Assembly: GCA_015223225.1 (NCBI GenBank)
Contig: JADFCQ010000001.1
Span: 1,141,639 to 1,205,638, forward strand
Length of the DNA stretch: 64,000 nucleotides
From: Acetobacteraceae bacterium H6797
Lineage (GTDB): Bacteria > Pseudomonadota > Alphaproteobacteria > Acetobacterales > Acetobacteraceae
Reading direction: 5' to 3'
The stretch's first letter is position 1. Every line of letters begins with the position of its first letter. Below, in pieces: positions 44,181 through 53,754 of this stretch. The notes beneath the pieces were generated by a model, which was not told where the DNA came from, made no database searches, and saw only the letters and a list, made by a program, of their open reading frames with translations. A program made the translations under genes and the position numbers.

Positions 44181-45099
44181 CGCGCTGAACATCGGCTCTG
44201 GCCCATCGGATAGCGATATGGCCGCGTCACCCGGCGCCTCGCCCGTCCCGCCCCAGGGCGGCATGGCCGTCGACGAGCTGGCCCGGGCGCTCTGGGCCGC
44301 GCGTTGGCGGCTGCTCGCGGCCATGGCGCTGCTCTTCGGCCTCAGCGCCGCCGTGGTGCTGACGCTGCCGCGCAGCTACGTCGCCCAGGCCATCGTGGCC
44401 CCGGCCGAGAGCACGGGCCTGGCCACCTCGACCATCATCTCGCCCTCTTTGCTCGCTAGCCCCGGCGGGCTGCTGGACAATCGCCCCTCCGGTAATTTCG
44501 CCATCTATCTCGCCGCGCTGCGCTCGCCCGAGGCGGCCGCCATGTTGGTTCGCGACACGCCCCTGCTCAGCTTCCTGGCCGAGCAGCGCGAGAGCGGCCC
44601 CGGCGGGTTGATCCGCGACCTGCTGGATATCGACGGCAGTGCCGATCTCGACGATGCCCGCCGCTGGCTCGAAAAGCGCCTCTCGGTAACGCAGAGCCTC
44701 ACCTCCATCACCTGGACGCTGGAACTCTCCCACCCCGATCGCGAGGCGGCGCGCGACATGCTGGCCCGGCTGCATGCCTTCGCCGAGGCCAAGGTGCGCA
44801 ATGACCTGCTGGACCTGACTCGCCGCCGCATGCAGGCACTCCAGCAGCGGCTCGATGCCGAGCGCGACCTCTTCATGCGCAACCCGCTCTTCGAGCTTCT
44901 GGCCCAGCATCAGCGCGCCTATGCGGCCGTGCTGAGCGACGAGGTGGTCGCCGCCCGCGTCGTCTCCCCCGCCAGCGTGGAGCTGAAGCCCTCCCTGCCC
45001 AACCGCCCGCTGCTGCTGGCGCTGCTGACGGTGGCCGTGCCGCTCGCGGCGCTGCTGGGCGCGGCCTGCCTCATCCTGCTGCGCGGCCGGCGGGCGTGA
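44173..45099 (+). CDS. Wzz-type chain length determinant protein
   Basis: A 308-residue inner-membrane protein with the Wzz layout: membrane helix near residues 46-66 (LLAAMALLFGLSAAVVLTL), periplasmic helical domain, and C-terminal helix near 275-300 (LLLALLTVAVPLAALLGAACL). It controls polymer length with the Wzy polymerase encoded next. No Walker motifs follow, so a tyrosine kinase (Wzc-like) domain is absent here. Overlaps the polymerase gene start by GTGA. Confidence 0.85.
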   Translation: MPDALNIGSGPSDSDMAASPGASPVPPQGGMAVDELARALWAARWRLLAAMALLFGLSAAVVLTLPRSYVAQAIVAPAESTGLATSTIISPSLLASPGGLLDNRPSGNFAIYLAALRSPEAAAMLVRDTPLLSFLAEQRESGPGGLIRDLLDIDGSADLDDARRWLEKRLSVTQSLTSITWTLELSHPDREAARDMLARLHAFAEAKVRNDLLDLTRRRMQALQQRLDAERDLFMRNPLFELLAQHQRAYAAVLSDEVVAARVVSPASVELKPSLPNRPLLLALLTVAVPLAALLGAACLILLRGRRA

Positions 45100-46333
45100 G
45101 CGGGCTTTCAGGCGATTGGCGCGCCACGCGGCTCGACGTGCCGGCGCTCGCCGCCCCGCTCGGGGCCTGCGCGGCCGTGGTGCAATTCGCCGGCGCGCTG
45201 AAATCCACCCCCATGCTCGCGAGCCTGCCCTTCGACCTCACCCTCGCCGCGCTGGCGCTCAGCATCCCGCTCATGGCCCTGCTCCTCGCCTCGCGCCGCT
45301 GGCGCATCGGGCCGGGCATCGCCATTCCGCTCGCGGGCTGCGGCGGGCTCTGGCTCTGGATGACCATCGCCGGCGCCTGGAGCCCCTCGGACGAGATCCT
45401 GCAATCCAAACTGCCCGAACTGGTGCTGCTCGGGCCGCTGATGCTCGCCATGGGCATGGCCGTGGGCGCCGACGCCCAGGCGCGGCTCTGGCTGGTGGGC
45501 TCCACGCTGGTGATCGGGCCGCTGGTCGGCATTTCCATCGCCATCGGCCTCAGCCAGGGGGCGGTGGTGCTGGGCGGGCTCGTGGGCGCGCGGCCCGACC
45601 TCGTGCGAGTGCAGTATCAGCTCGCGGGCCTCGCCATGGCCTGCGCCGCCTCCCTCGCCGCGGTGAAGGCGCTGGAAGCCTCGGGCCTGCGCCGCCTCGC
45701 CTGGATCGGCCTGGTGCTCGGCCTCGCCGCCGGGGTGCTGCTGCCGGGCGGCCGCGCGGCGCTGGTCGCCCTGGCGCTTACCGCCATCAGCGCCCCCGCC
45801 GCCGCGCTCTGGGCCGCCGGGCGCCGCCGCGCCGTGCTCGGCCTGGGCGCGGGCGGGGCGGGGCTGGCCTTGGCCATCCTCGCCTTCCTGATGCTCGACC
45901 CCTCGCGGATGGACGGGCTCCGTACCCTCGAACGCCTCACCGAAGGCCCGGTCGAGGCCAGCGCCCGCCCCGTGCTCTGGGCCGCGGCGCTGGACTGGGC
46001 GGGCGAGAGCGCGCCCTTCGGCCTCGGCACCGGCGGCTTCACCATCGCCGCCGGGCATGGCGAGCGGCGGGGGCTCTACCCGCATAACCACGCGCTGGAA
46101 TCCCTGGCCGAGGGCGGCATTCCCGGCCTCGTGCTCTGGCTGATGGCTTTCGCCGCCGGGCTCTGGAGCGCCTTCCGCCGCCTGGGCCATGTCTCGCCCG
46201 GGCGCATCGCGCGGATCGCCGCGCTGGTGCTGCCTGTCGCGCTCTCGGTCATGGTCTCGACCGATCTCGGCAATCGCATGGCCTGGTTCGCGCTCGGCCT
46301 CGCCCTGAGCCTTTCCTTGGAATCCCGTCATGG

Positions 46334-46337
<4 letters not shown>
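45096..46337 (+). CDS. O-antigen ligase/polymerase family protein (Wzy-like)
   Basis: A 413-residue polytopic membrane protein with about ten predicted helices. The large loop contains [25 protein letters not shown] and [22 protein letters not shown], the H-NH-E-lineage motif of the WaaL/Wzy superfamily. Its position after Wzz suggests polymerisation of lipid-linked repeat units in the periplasm. Start is GTG 45096, overlapping the Wzz stop. Its stop overlaps the sugar transferase start (ATGA). Confidence 0.87.
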
Positions 46338-47101
<764 letters not shown>

Positions 47102-47175
47102 ACGGGGCACCGCATAGCGCCCCAAAAACTGACGCTTCTGGCGAATTCTGCACTGAATACCGTGCAACCATCCGG

Positions 47176-47191
47176 TTAATAAGTCGTTAAC
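47176..47191. promoter_or_regulatory. CtrA-type site TTAA-N7-TTAAC
   Basis: TTAA-TAAGTCG-TTAAC matches the alphaproteobacterial CtrA consensus exactly. It lies in the 274 bp gap upstream of the DegT aminotransferase gene, in a locally AT-richer stretch, 185 bases before its ATG. Confidence 0.6.
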
Positions 47192-47308
47192 GCGTGCCGA
47201 CCTGTGGCCGTTACGCCGCACCCTTGCCCGAATTCCACCCTGGCGCGCATTTCCTCCGGAATTTGTGACTTTCGGTTGCGGAAAGCCGCGAAAAGGGCTC
47301 GTCAGTCC

Positions 47309-47325
47309 GTTACCCTTTTGGTAAC
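47309..47325. promoter_or_regulatory. GTTACC/GGTAAC inverted repeat upstream of aminotransferase gene
   Basis: GTTACC (47309-47314) and GGTAAC (47320-47325) form a 6-5-6 inverted repeat 50 bases before the DegT start. A second small stem, AACCC-N5-GGGTT, overlaps the ribosome-site region just before the ATG. Both could be regulatory; the proteins are unknown. Confidence 0.4.
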
Positions 47326-47375
47326 CAATTCCCCCGTAATCACATTTCCGTGAACCCAAAAGGGGTTGGCCCGTC

Positions 47376-48578
47376 ATGGGACTGATGCAGATCTTCGCTC
47401 CCAAGGGGGCGGCGCTTGCGACGTCGACGCCTTCGCTGAGCCAGCCCACGGCGCTCTCCCGCATCCATCTCTCCCCGCCTCAGCTCGTCGGCACGGAACT
47501 CGAGCAATTGCGCGAGACCCTGGCCTCGGGCTGGATAGCCCCCGCCGGACCCATGCCCCAGGCTTTCGAGGCCGCCATCGCCGAGGCCTCGGGCTTCCGC
47601 CATGTCGCCGCCGTGGCCTCCGGCACCGCCGCCCTGCATCTCGGCTATCGCGTCCTCGGCCTGCAGCCGGGCGACGAGGTCTGGACCTCGAGCCTCACCT
47701 TCGTCGCCACCATCGCCCCCGCCGTGCAGATGGGCGCCACGCCGGTCTTCCTCGATGTCTCGCCCACCTCCTGGACGATAGACCCCGAGCTGCTCGCCGA
47801 TGCGCTGAAGCGCGCGGCCGGCCAGGGCCGCCTGCCCCGCGTGGTCGTGCCCGTCGATCTCTACGGCCAGTCCTGCGATCTCGACGCCATCACCGCCGTC
47901 TGCGACCGCTGGGGCGTGCCGGTGATGTGCGACAGCGCCGAGGGCCTGGGCGCCACCTATCGCGGCCGCCCCGCAGGCCAGGGCGCGCGGCTCGCCGTCT
48001 TCTCCTTCAACGGCAACAAGATCGTCACGGCGGGCGGCGGCGGCGCGCTGGTCAGCGACGATGCCTCGCTCATCGCCCGCGCGCGGCACCTGGCCACCCA
48101 GGCGAAGGAAGCCGCCCCGCATTACCAGCATGAGACGACGGGCTATTCCTACGGCCTCTCCTCCATCCTCGCCGCCGTGGGCCTGGCCCAGATCGCGGCG
48201 CTGGAAGAGCGCGTGGCCCAGCGGCGCGCCACTTTCGAGCGCTATCGCGACGGGCTGGGGGACCTGCCGGGCGTGAGCTTCATGCCCGAGCCCAATTGGG
48301 GCCGCTCCACCCGCTGGCTCTCGGTGATGCTGGTCGATCCCGCGCTATTCGGCGCCGATCGCGAGCGGCTGCGCCTCGCCCTGGCCGAGGCGGGCATCGA
48401 GAGCCGCCCGGTCTGGAAGCCGCTGCATCTCCAGCCCGCCTTTCGGGGCGCGAGCTACATCGGCGGCGAGGTCGCGGCGCATTTCTTCGAGACCGGCCTC
48501 TGCCTGCCCTCCGCCGGCCTCACCCCAGCGCAGCAGGACCGCGTGATCGGCATCATCCGCGCCTGCCACGGCGCCTGA
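47376..48578 (+). CDS. DegT/DnrJ/EryC1-family sugar aminotransferase (PglE-like)
   Basis: A 400-residue PLP enzyme. The PLP lysine is Lys215 in SFNGNKIVTAGGGG, with the phosphate-binding SGTAALHLGYRVLG at 82-95 and DSAEGLGATY at 186-195. The SFNGNK form of the motif is typical of the group that aminates UDP-4-keto-6-deoxy-GlcNAc, the product of the PglF-type dehydratase encoded at 52173-53744. The gene is first after a 274 bp regulatory gap, followed with no spacing by a glycosyltransferase gene. AAGGGG lies upstream of the ATG. Confidence 0.88.
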   Translation: MGLMQIFAPKGAALATSTPSLSQPTALSRIHLSPPQLVGTELEQLRETLASGWIAPAGPMPQAFEAAIAEASGFRHVAAVASGTAALHLGYRVLGLQPGDEVWTSSLTFVATIAPAVQMGATPVFLDVSPTSWTIDPELLADALKRAAGQGRLPRVVVPVDLYGQSCDLDAITAVCDRWGVPVMCDSAEGLGATYRGRPAGQGARLAVFSFNGNKIVTAGGGGALVSDDASLIARARHLATQAKEAAPHYQHETTGYSYGLSSILAAVGLAQIAALEERVAQRRATFERYRDGLGDLPGVSFMPEPNWGRSTRWLSVMLVDPALFGADRERLRLALAEAGIESRPVWKPLHLQPAFRGASYIGGEVAAHFFETGLCLPSAGLTPAQQDRVIGIIRACHGA

Positions 48579-49823
48579 ATGCGCATTCTCTATCTGCACC
48601 AGCATTTCTCCATCCCCAGCGGCGCCACGGCGAGCCGCAGCTGGGCGATGGCGCGGCATCTCGCGGCCGTGGGGCATGACGTCGCGGTGGTCTGCGGGCA
48701 GTACGAGGGCTCGGTCACCGGCCTGGAAGGCCCTTTCCGCAAGGGCCGCCGGGTGGGCACGGTCGGGCCGATCAATGTCGTGGAATTCCCCATCCCCTGC
48801 GGCAACGGCCAGGGCATCGGCGCGCGGACCGGCGCCTTCCTGCGCTATGCCTGGCGGGCCGGGCGTCTGGCGCTGAAGGAAAAGCCCGACCTCGTCATCG
48901 CCTCCTCCACGCCGCTAACGGTGGTGCTGCCCGCGCTCGCCGCGCGGCGCCTCGCGGGCGTGCCCTTCGTCTACGAGATGCGTGACCCCTGGCCGGAACT
49001 GCCCCGCGCCATGGGCGGCGTGCCGCGCCCGATGCTGGCGGCCATGGAGCCCATGGCCAATGCCGCCTGCCGCCGCGCCGCCGCCGTGATCGCGCTTTCC
49101 GAAGGCATGGCCGAGACGGCCATCGCCCGCGGCGCCGCGCCCGATCGCGTGCATGTCGTGCCCAATGGCTGCGACCTCGACCTTTTCGGCCCGCATGTCG
49201 CCCCCTGGCGCCCGCCCGAGGCCGCGCCCTGGGAGGCACTGGCCGTCTATGCCGGCGCCCATGGCCGGGCGAACGGCCTCGGCCAATTGCTCGACGCCGC
49301 CCGCCTGCTGCGCCAGCGCGGGGAGGAGCGGCTGCGCCTGGTCCTGATCGGCGACGGGGCGGAGAAGCCCGCACTCATGGCCCGCGCCCATGCGGAAGAA
49401 CTGACCAACGTCACCTTCCTCGACCCGCTGCCCAAGCCCGCCCTGGCCTCGCTGCTGGCGGGCGCGCAGATCGGCGTTCATTGCCTCGCGCCCATCCAGG
49501 CCTTCGCCGAATGGACGGCACCGAACAAGCTCATGGATTACATGGCCGCCGGCCTGCCCACGGTGACCAATCTCGGCGGCCGCGCCGCGCGGCTGCTGGC
49601 CGAGGGGCCCTCGGGCATCGCCACCCCGCCTGACGATGCCATGGCCCTGGCCGAGGCGCTGCGGAGCCTCGCGCGGAACCCCGCGCTTCGCGCCGCCATG
49701 GGCCAGGCGGGGCGCGACCAGGCCGTGCGGCGCTGGGACAGGCGCCTTCTCGCCGCCGAATTCGCCCGCATCGCCGAGACGGCCGCCGCCCGCGCCGCCC
49801 AGCCCGCCCTGGCCCCGGCATGA
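48579..49823 (+). CDS. GT4-family glycosyltransferase
   Basis: A 414-residue GT-B glycosyltransferase. N-terminal MRILYLHQHFSIPSGATASR is typical of WbuB-type enzymes; the donor site is represented by VYAGAHGRANGLGQLL and the C-terminal acidic region near APNKLMDYMAAGLPTV. It transfers a sugar, probably N-acetyl-fucosamine or similar in its family, to the growing lipid-linked unit. The ATG follows the aminotransferase stop directly, and its own stop overlaps the next gene. Confidence 0.87.
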   Translation: MRILYLHQHFSIPSGATASRSWAMARHLAAVGHDVAVVCGQYEGSVTGLEGPFRKGRRVGTVGPINVVEFPIPCGNGQGIGARTGAFLRYAWRAGRLALKEKPDLVIASSTPLTVVLPALAARRLAGVPFVYEMRDPWPELPRAMGGVPRPMLAAMEPMANAACRRAAAVIALSEGMAETAIARGAAPDRVHVVPNGCDLDLFGPHVAPWRPPEAAPWEALAVYAGAHGRANGLGQLLDAARLLRQRGEERLRLVLIGDGAEKPALMARAHAEELTNVTFLDPLPKPALASLLAGAQIGVHCLAPIQAFAEWTAPNKLMDYMAAGLPTVTNLGGRAARLLAEGPSGIATPPDDAMALAEALRSLARNPALRAAMGQAGRDQAVRRWDRRLLAAEFARIAETAAARAAQPALAPA

Positions 49824-50911
49824 GCGGCCCGTTGCTCCATCTCGTCGCGGCCACGCGGCCGAACCTGCCCAAGCTCGCCGCCCTCTGGCACGCCCTGGCC
49901 GGGACGGGCTTCAGCGCGCGCATCGTCCATACCGGGCAGCACCATGACGCGGCGATGTTCGCCGATCATCTCGCCGATCTCGGCCTGCCCGCCCCCGATT
50001 TCTCCCTGGGCGTCGCAGGCGGCGGCCATGCGGCGCTGACGGGCCACACCATGATGGCCTGCGAGGCGCTGTGGCAGCGCGAGCGGCCTGATCTGGTCGT
50101 GGTGCCGGGCGATGTCGATGCCTCCCTCGCCGCCGCCCTGGCCGCGCGCAAGCTGGGGCTGATGGTCGCGCATCTGGAGGCCGGGCTGCGCTGCGGCGAC
50201 CGGCTGATGCCCGAGGAGATCAACCGCCGCGCCATCGACGCCATCAGCGACCTGCTCTGGGCGCCCGACCATGCCACCGCCGAGCGCCTGCTGGCCGAGG
50301 GCCATGCGCCGGGCAGTGTCCGCGCCGTGGGCAATGCGATGATCGACAGCCTGGTGCGGAACCTGCCCGAGGCGCGCTGGCGGCCCCTGCCCGCCGGGCT
50401 CACGGCCTGCCGCTACGGCGTCGTCACCCTCCACCGCCCGGCCAATGTCGATGACCGCGCGGCACTCGCCGCCCTGCTCGATGCCCTGGCCGAGGCAGCC
50501 CGCGCCCTGCCGCTGGCCTGGCCGGTCCACCCGCGCACGGCCAAGCGCCTGGCCGAATTCGGCCTTGCCCTCCCCGAGGGCATCACGCCCCTGCCGCCCC
50601 TCGGCTATCGCGATTTCCTGGCCCTGCTCGCCCAGGCGCGGCTGGTCGCGACCGATAGCGGCGGCATCCAGGAGGAGGCCGTGGTGATGAACCTCCCCTG
50701 CCTGACGCTCCGCCCCTCCACCGAACGGCCGGTGACGCTGGAGGCGGGCGGCAACCAGCTCGTCACCCCCGCGAGCCTGCCCGGCGCCGTGGCGCGCATC
50801 CTGGCCAATGACTTTCCCCCCGCCCGGCCCATCCCGCTCTGGGACGGCAAGGCAGGCGCCCGGATGGTCGCGCATCTGGCCGAGCTTTTTGCCCTGCGGG
50901 ACGCCGCCTGA
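49820..50911 (+). CDS. wecB: UDP-N-acetylglucosamine 2-epimerase
   Basis: A 363-residue non-hydrolysing epimerase that interconverts UDP-GlcNAc and UDP-ManNAc. Landmarks are VHTGQHHDAAMF, VVVPGDVDASLAAALAA, HLEAGLRCGDRLMPEEINR and DSGGIQEEAVVMNLP. Length is normal. It lies in the GT-aminotransferase-dehydrogenase block and could provide UDP-ManNAc for the polysaccharide, or with the WbpA-type dehydrogenase UDP-ManNAcA. The start overlaps the upstream stop by four bases and the stop shares a base with the next start. Confidence 0.92.
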   Translation: MSGPLLHLVAATRPNLPKLAALWHALAGTGFSARIVHTGQHHDAAMFADHLADLGLPAPDFSLGVAGGGHAALTGHTMMACEALWQRERPDLVVVPGDVDASLAAALAARKLGLMVAHLEAGLRCGDRLMPEEINRRAIDAISDLLWAPDHATAERLLAEGHAPGSVRAVGNAMIDSLVRNLPEARWRPLPAGLTACRYGVVTLHRPANVDDRAALAALLDALAEAARALPLAWPVHPRTAKRLAEFGLALPEGITPLPPLGYRDFLALLAQARLVATDSGGIQEEAVVMNLPCLTLRPSTERPVTLEAGGNQLVTPASLPGAVARILANDFPPARPIPLWDGKAGARMVAHLAELFALRDAA

Positions 50912-52176
50912 TGAGCGAGGCCCATCTCGTGGCCCTGGCCACCGCCGCGTCCACCGCCAAGCACGCCGCCGCCGAGCCTGCCGCCGCGCTGACCACCGCC
51001 TCCCTGCCGGAAGAGCCGCCGCTGGTGCTGATGCTCTCCATGGCGCATCCGCCGGAGGATATCCGCATCGTCCGCAAGGAGGGCGCCTCGCTCGCCAAGG
51101 CGGGCTGGCGGGTGCGGCATCTCTGCCCTGACCTCGCTTCCTCCAACCGCCGGGCCGATACCGCCCGCGCCGCGCTGGAAGGCGTGGCGATCGAGACCTT
51201 CGCCCGCCGCCCCGGCTGGCGCGGCCGCCTCGCCGCCCTGCCGGGCCTGATCCGCGCAGCGGCCGCGAGCCGGGCGCGGGTGATCCATGCCCATGAGCCC
51301 GATAGCTGGCTGGCCGCGATCATCGCCGGCTGGTGGAGCGGCGCGCGCGTGGTGATCGACGTGCACGAGCACTACCCCTCGCGCCTCGATACCCGCCTGC
51401 CGCGCGCCCTTCGCCCCGTTTCGCGCGCCGTGATGCGCGGCTTCTGCCGCCTCGCCGGCCTCGCCGCCGATGCCGTGGTAGTGGCGCGGCAGGATCTGGC
51501 GCGGGACTTCTTCCGGCCTTCCCGCGCCGTCTCGGCCCGCAACCACGCCCTGCCGAGCGATACGGCACCCCGCGCCCATGCGGCCGGGCCGCTCACCCTC
51601 GTCCATGTCGGCGTGCTGGGGCGCACGCGGGGCGTCTTCCAGATGCTCGACACGCTGGCCCTCTGCCCGCCGGGCACGCGGCTCAGGCTGATCGGCCGCA
51701 TCACCGACGGCTCCGGCGCTGAGTTCCACGCCCGCGCCGAGGCCATGGGCCTGGCCGATCGCATCGAGGATGGCGGCTGGGTGGCGCAGGAGGCCCTGCC
51801 CGCCGAGGTGGCCCGGGCCGATATCGGCCTCGTCCTCTTCCAGCCGGTGGATATCAACCACCGCCTCGCCCTGCCGCATAAGCTCTTCGACTGCATGCTG
51901 GCGGGCCTGCCGGTCATCGCGCCCGATTTCGCGCCCGAGACGGCGGCCGTGGTGCACGAGGCCGATTGCGGCCTCCTGGTCGATACCGCCGACTCCGCCG
52001 CCATCGCCGCGGCCGTGGCGCAACTGGCCGACCCCGCGCTGCGCGCCCGCCTCGGCGCCAATGGCCGCCGCGCCGCCCTCGCCCGTTTCGGCTGGCCGGA
52101 GGAGGCGAAGCACCTCCTCGCGCTCTACCAGCGCCTCGCGCCCCTGCCGGTGGCGCCGAAGGGGGAGCGGGCGTGA
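50911..52176 (+). CDS. GT4-family glycosyltransferase, second in cluster
   Basis: A 421-residue GT-B glycosyltransferase. After a 35-residue Ala-rich N-terminal extension the fold begins at PLVLMLSMAHPPEDIRIVRKEG; VIHAHEPDSWLAAI, VIDVHEHYPSRL, LVHVGVLGRTRGVFQML and LPHKLFDCMLAGLPVI are GT4 features. The acceptor and donor are unknown. TGATG overlap with wecB and GTGA overlap with the dehydratase gene show tight coupling. Confidence 0.87.
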   Translation: MSEAHLVALATAASTAKHAAAEPAAALTTASLPEEPPLVLMLSMAHPPEDIRIVRKEGASLAKAGWRVRHLCPDLASSNRRADTARAALEGVAIETFARRPGWRGRLAALPGLIRAAAASRARVIHAHEPDSWLAAIIAGWWSGARVVIDVHEHYPSRLDTRLPRALRPVSRAVMRGFCRLAGLAADAVVVARQDLARDFFRPSRAVSARNHALPSDTAPRAHAAGPLTLVHVGVLGRTRGVFQMLDTLALCPPGTRLRLIGRITDGSGAEFHARAEAMGLADRIEDGGWVAQEALPAEVARADIGLVLFQPVDINHRLALPHKLFDCMLAGLPVIAPDFAPETAAVVHEADCGLLVDTADSAAIAAAVAQLADPALRARLGANGRRAALARFGWPEEAKHLLALYQRLAPLPVAPKGERA

Positions 52177-53744
52177 GCATCACCCTGCCGCATCGCCGCC
52201 AGCGGCAGCATGTCGCGCTCGATTCGCTCCTCGCCCTTCTCGCCCTGCCCATCGCCCTGACGCTGGCCTCGCCGCAGGATTGGCACTCGGCCCGCTGGTG
52301 GGGCGCGGCGCTGCCCGGCATGGTGCTCTGCTTCTGGCTGGTGGGGCTGCCGCTGCGCCTGCCCGAGCAATCCTGGCGCCAGCCCTCCCTGGCCGACCTG
52401 CTCTCGCTCGCCGGCGCCGCGCTGATCTCGGCCATGCTCTTCGCCTCGGCCTGCGCCCTGCTCGACGCCCCGGCCTCGGCCAATCCCAGCTTCCCCGCCA
52501 TCCATGCCCTGACCATGGGCGCCATGCTGGGCCTGGCACGGATGCTGGACATGCTCCGCGCCCAAGGTGCGCCGCCCCCGGCGCAACCGGTCCGCGCCCC
52601 CGAAGTCTCGCTCGAACAATTGCTCGACCGCCCGCAGGTGCCGCTCGACCGCGAGGGCATGGCGCGGCTCATCCAGGGCCGCCGCGTGCTCGTCACCGGG
52701 GCGGGCGGCACCATCGGCGGCGAACTCGCCCGCCAGCTCGCCGCCCTCGCCCCCGAGCGGCTGGTGCTGCTCGACCATGGCGAATTCGCGCTCTACCAGA
52801 TCAATCTGGAGCTGTCGGAAAGCTTCCCCGCCGTCCATCGCCATGCCGTCATTGCCGATATCCGCGATGCCGCGCGCATCGCCCGGCTGATGGAGAATTT
52901 CCGGCCCGAACTCGTCTTCCACGCCGCCGCGCTGAAGCATGTGCCCATGGTGGAGAGCGACCCGCTGGAGGGCCTGCTCACCAATGCGCTCGGCACCCGC
53001 ATCGTGGCCGATGCCGCAAGGGCGGCGGGCTGCCGCGCCATGGTCTTCATCTCCACCGACAAGGCGGTGAATCCCAGCTCCGTCATGGGCGCCTCCAAGC
53101 GCCTGGCCGAGATGTATTGCCAGGGGCTCGACCGCCAGGCGCGCTCGGCGGGCGGCATGCGCTGCGTCACGGTGCGCTTCGGCAATGTGCTGGGCTCGAC
53201 GGGCTCCGTCGTGCCGCTCTTCCGCCGCCAGCTCGAGCGCGGCGGGCCGCTCACCGTCACCCATCCCGACATGCGGCGCTATTTCATGACGGTGCGCGAG
53301 GCGGTCGGCCTCGTGCTCCAGGCGAGCCTCCTCGGCACCGAGGACCGCGCCGACCAGCCGCCCCAGCTCCGCGAGGGCGGCATTTTCGTGCTCGACATGG
53401 GCAAGCCCGTGAAGATCGTGGACATGGCCCGCCGCATGATCCGCCTCGCCGGCCTCATCCCCGACAAGGACGTGCAGATCCGCTTCACCGGCCTCCGCCC
53501 CGGCGAGAAGCTGTTCGAGGAGCTGTTCCACGGCCAGGAGCCGGCCCTGCCGACGCTCCATGACGGGCTGCTCATCGCCACCCCGCGCAGCGCCAATCCC
53601 GGAATCGTCTCCTGCGCGATCGACGAGATCGCCGAAGCCGCCCGCGCCGGCCGCACCGAGGCCGCCCTGGCCCGGCTCGGCGGGCTGATCCCCGAATTCA
53701 CGCCGCAGCAGGGCGCCAAGCCGCGCCTGCGCGTGGTGAGCTGA
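52173..53744 (+). CDS. Membrane UDP-sugar 4,6-dehydratase (PglF/WbpM/CapD type)
   Basis: A 523-residue protein with hydrophobic N-terminal segments (about residues 16-130) and a cytoplasmic SDR domain. The NAD motif VTGAGGTIGGEL starts near 174, and STDKAVNPSSVMGASKR near 300 carries the catalytic residues where Met replaces the usual SDR tyrosine, as in the PglF/FlaA1/WbpM group. It converts UDP-GlcNAc to UDP-4-keto-6-deoxy sugar, the substrate of the PglE-like aminotransferase upstream. GTG 52173 has GGGGGAG upstream and overlaps the previous stop; the frame is open further left but without homology. Confidence 0.92.
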   Translation: MSITLPHRRQRQHVALDSLLALLALPIALTLASPQDWHSARWWGAALPGMVLCFWLVGLPLRLPEQSWRQPSLADLLSLAGAALISAMLFASACALLDAPASANPSFPAIHALTMGAMLGLARMLDMLRAQGAPPPAQPVRAPEVSLEQLLDRPQVPLDREGMARLIQGRRVLVTGAGGTIGGELARQLAALAPERLVLLDHGEFALYQINLELSESFPAVHRHAVIADIRDAARIARLMENFRPELVFHAAALKHVPMVESDPLEGLLTNALGTRIVADAARAAGCRAMVFISTDKAVNPSSVMGASKRLAEMYCQGLDRQARSAGGMRCVTVRFGNVLGSTGSVVPLFRRQLERGGPLTVTHPDMRRYFMTVREAVGLVLQASLLGTEDRADQPPQLREGGIFVLDMGKPVKIVDMARRMIRLAGLIPDKDVQIRFTGLRPGEKLFEELFHGQEPALPTLHDGLLIATPRSANPGIVSCAIDEIAEAARAGRTEAALARLGGLIPEFTPQQGAKPRLRVVS

Positions 53745-53754
53745 GAGCCGCACC

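Noticed and set aside
42507..44324. 605-codon minus-strand frame opposite the heparinase-like gene
   Set aside because: Low-complexity Gly/Arg/Ala translation; the plus-strand gene has conserved motifs and joins the operon by overlap.
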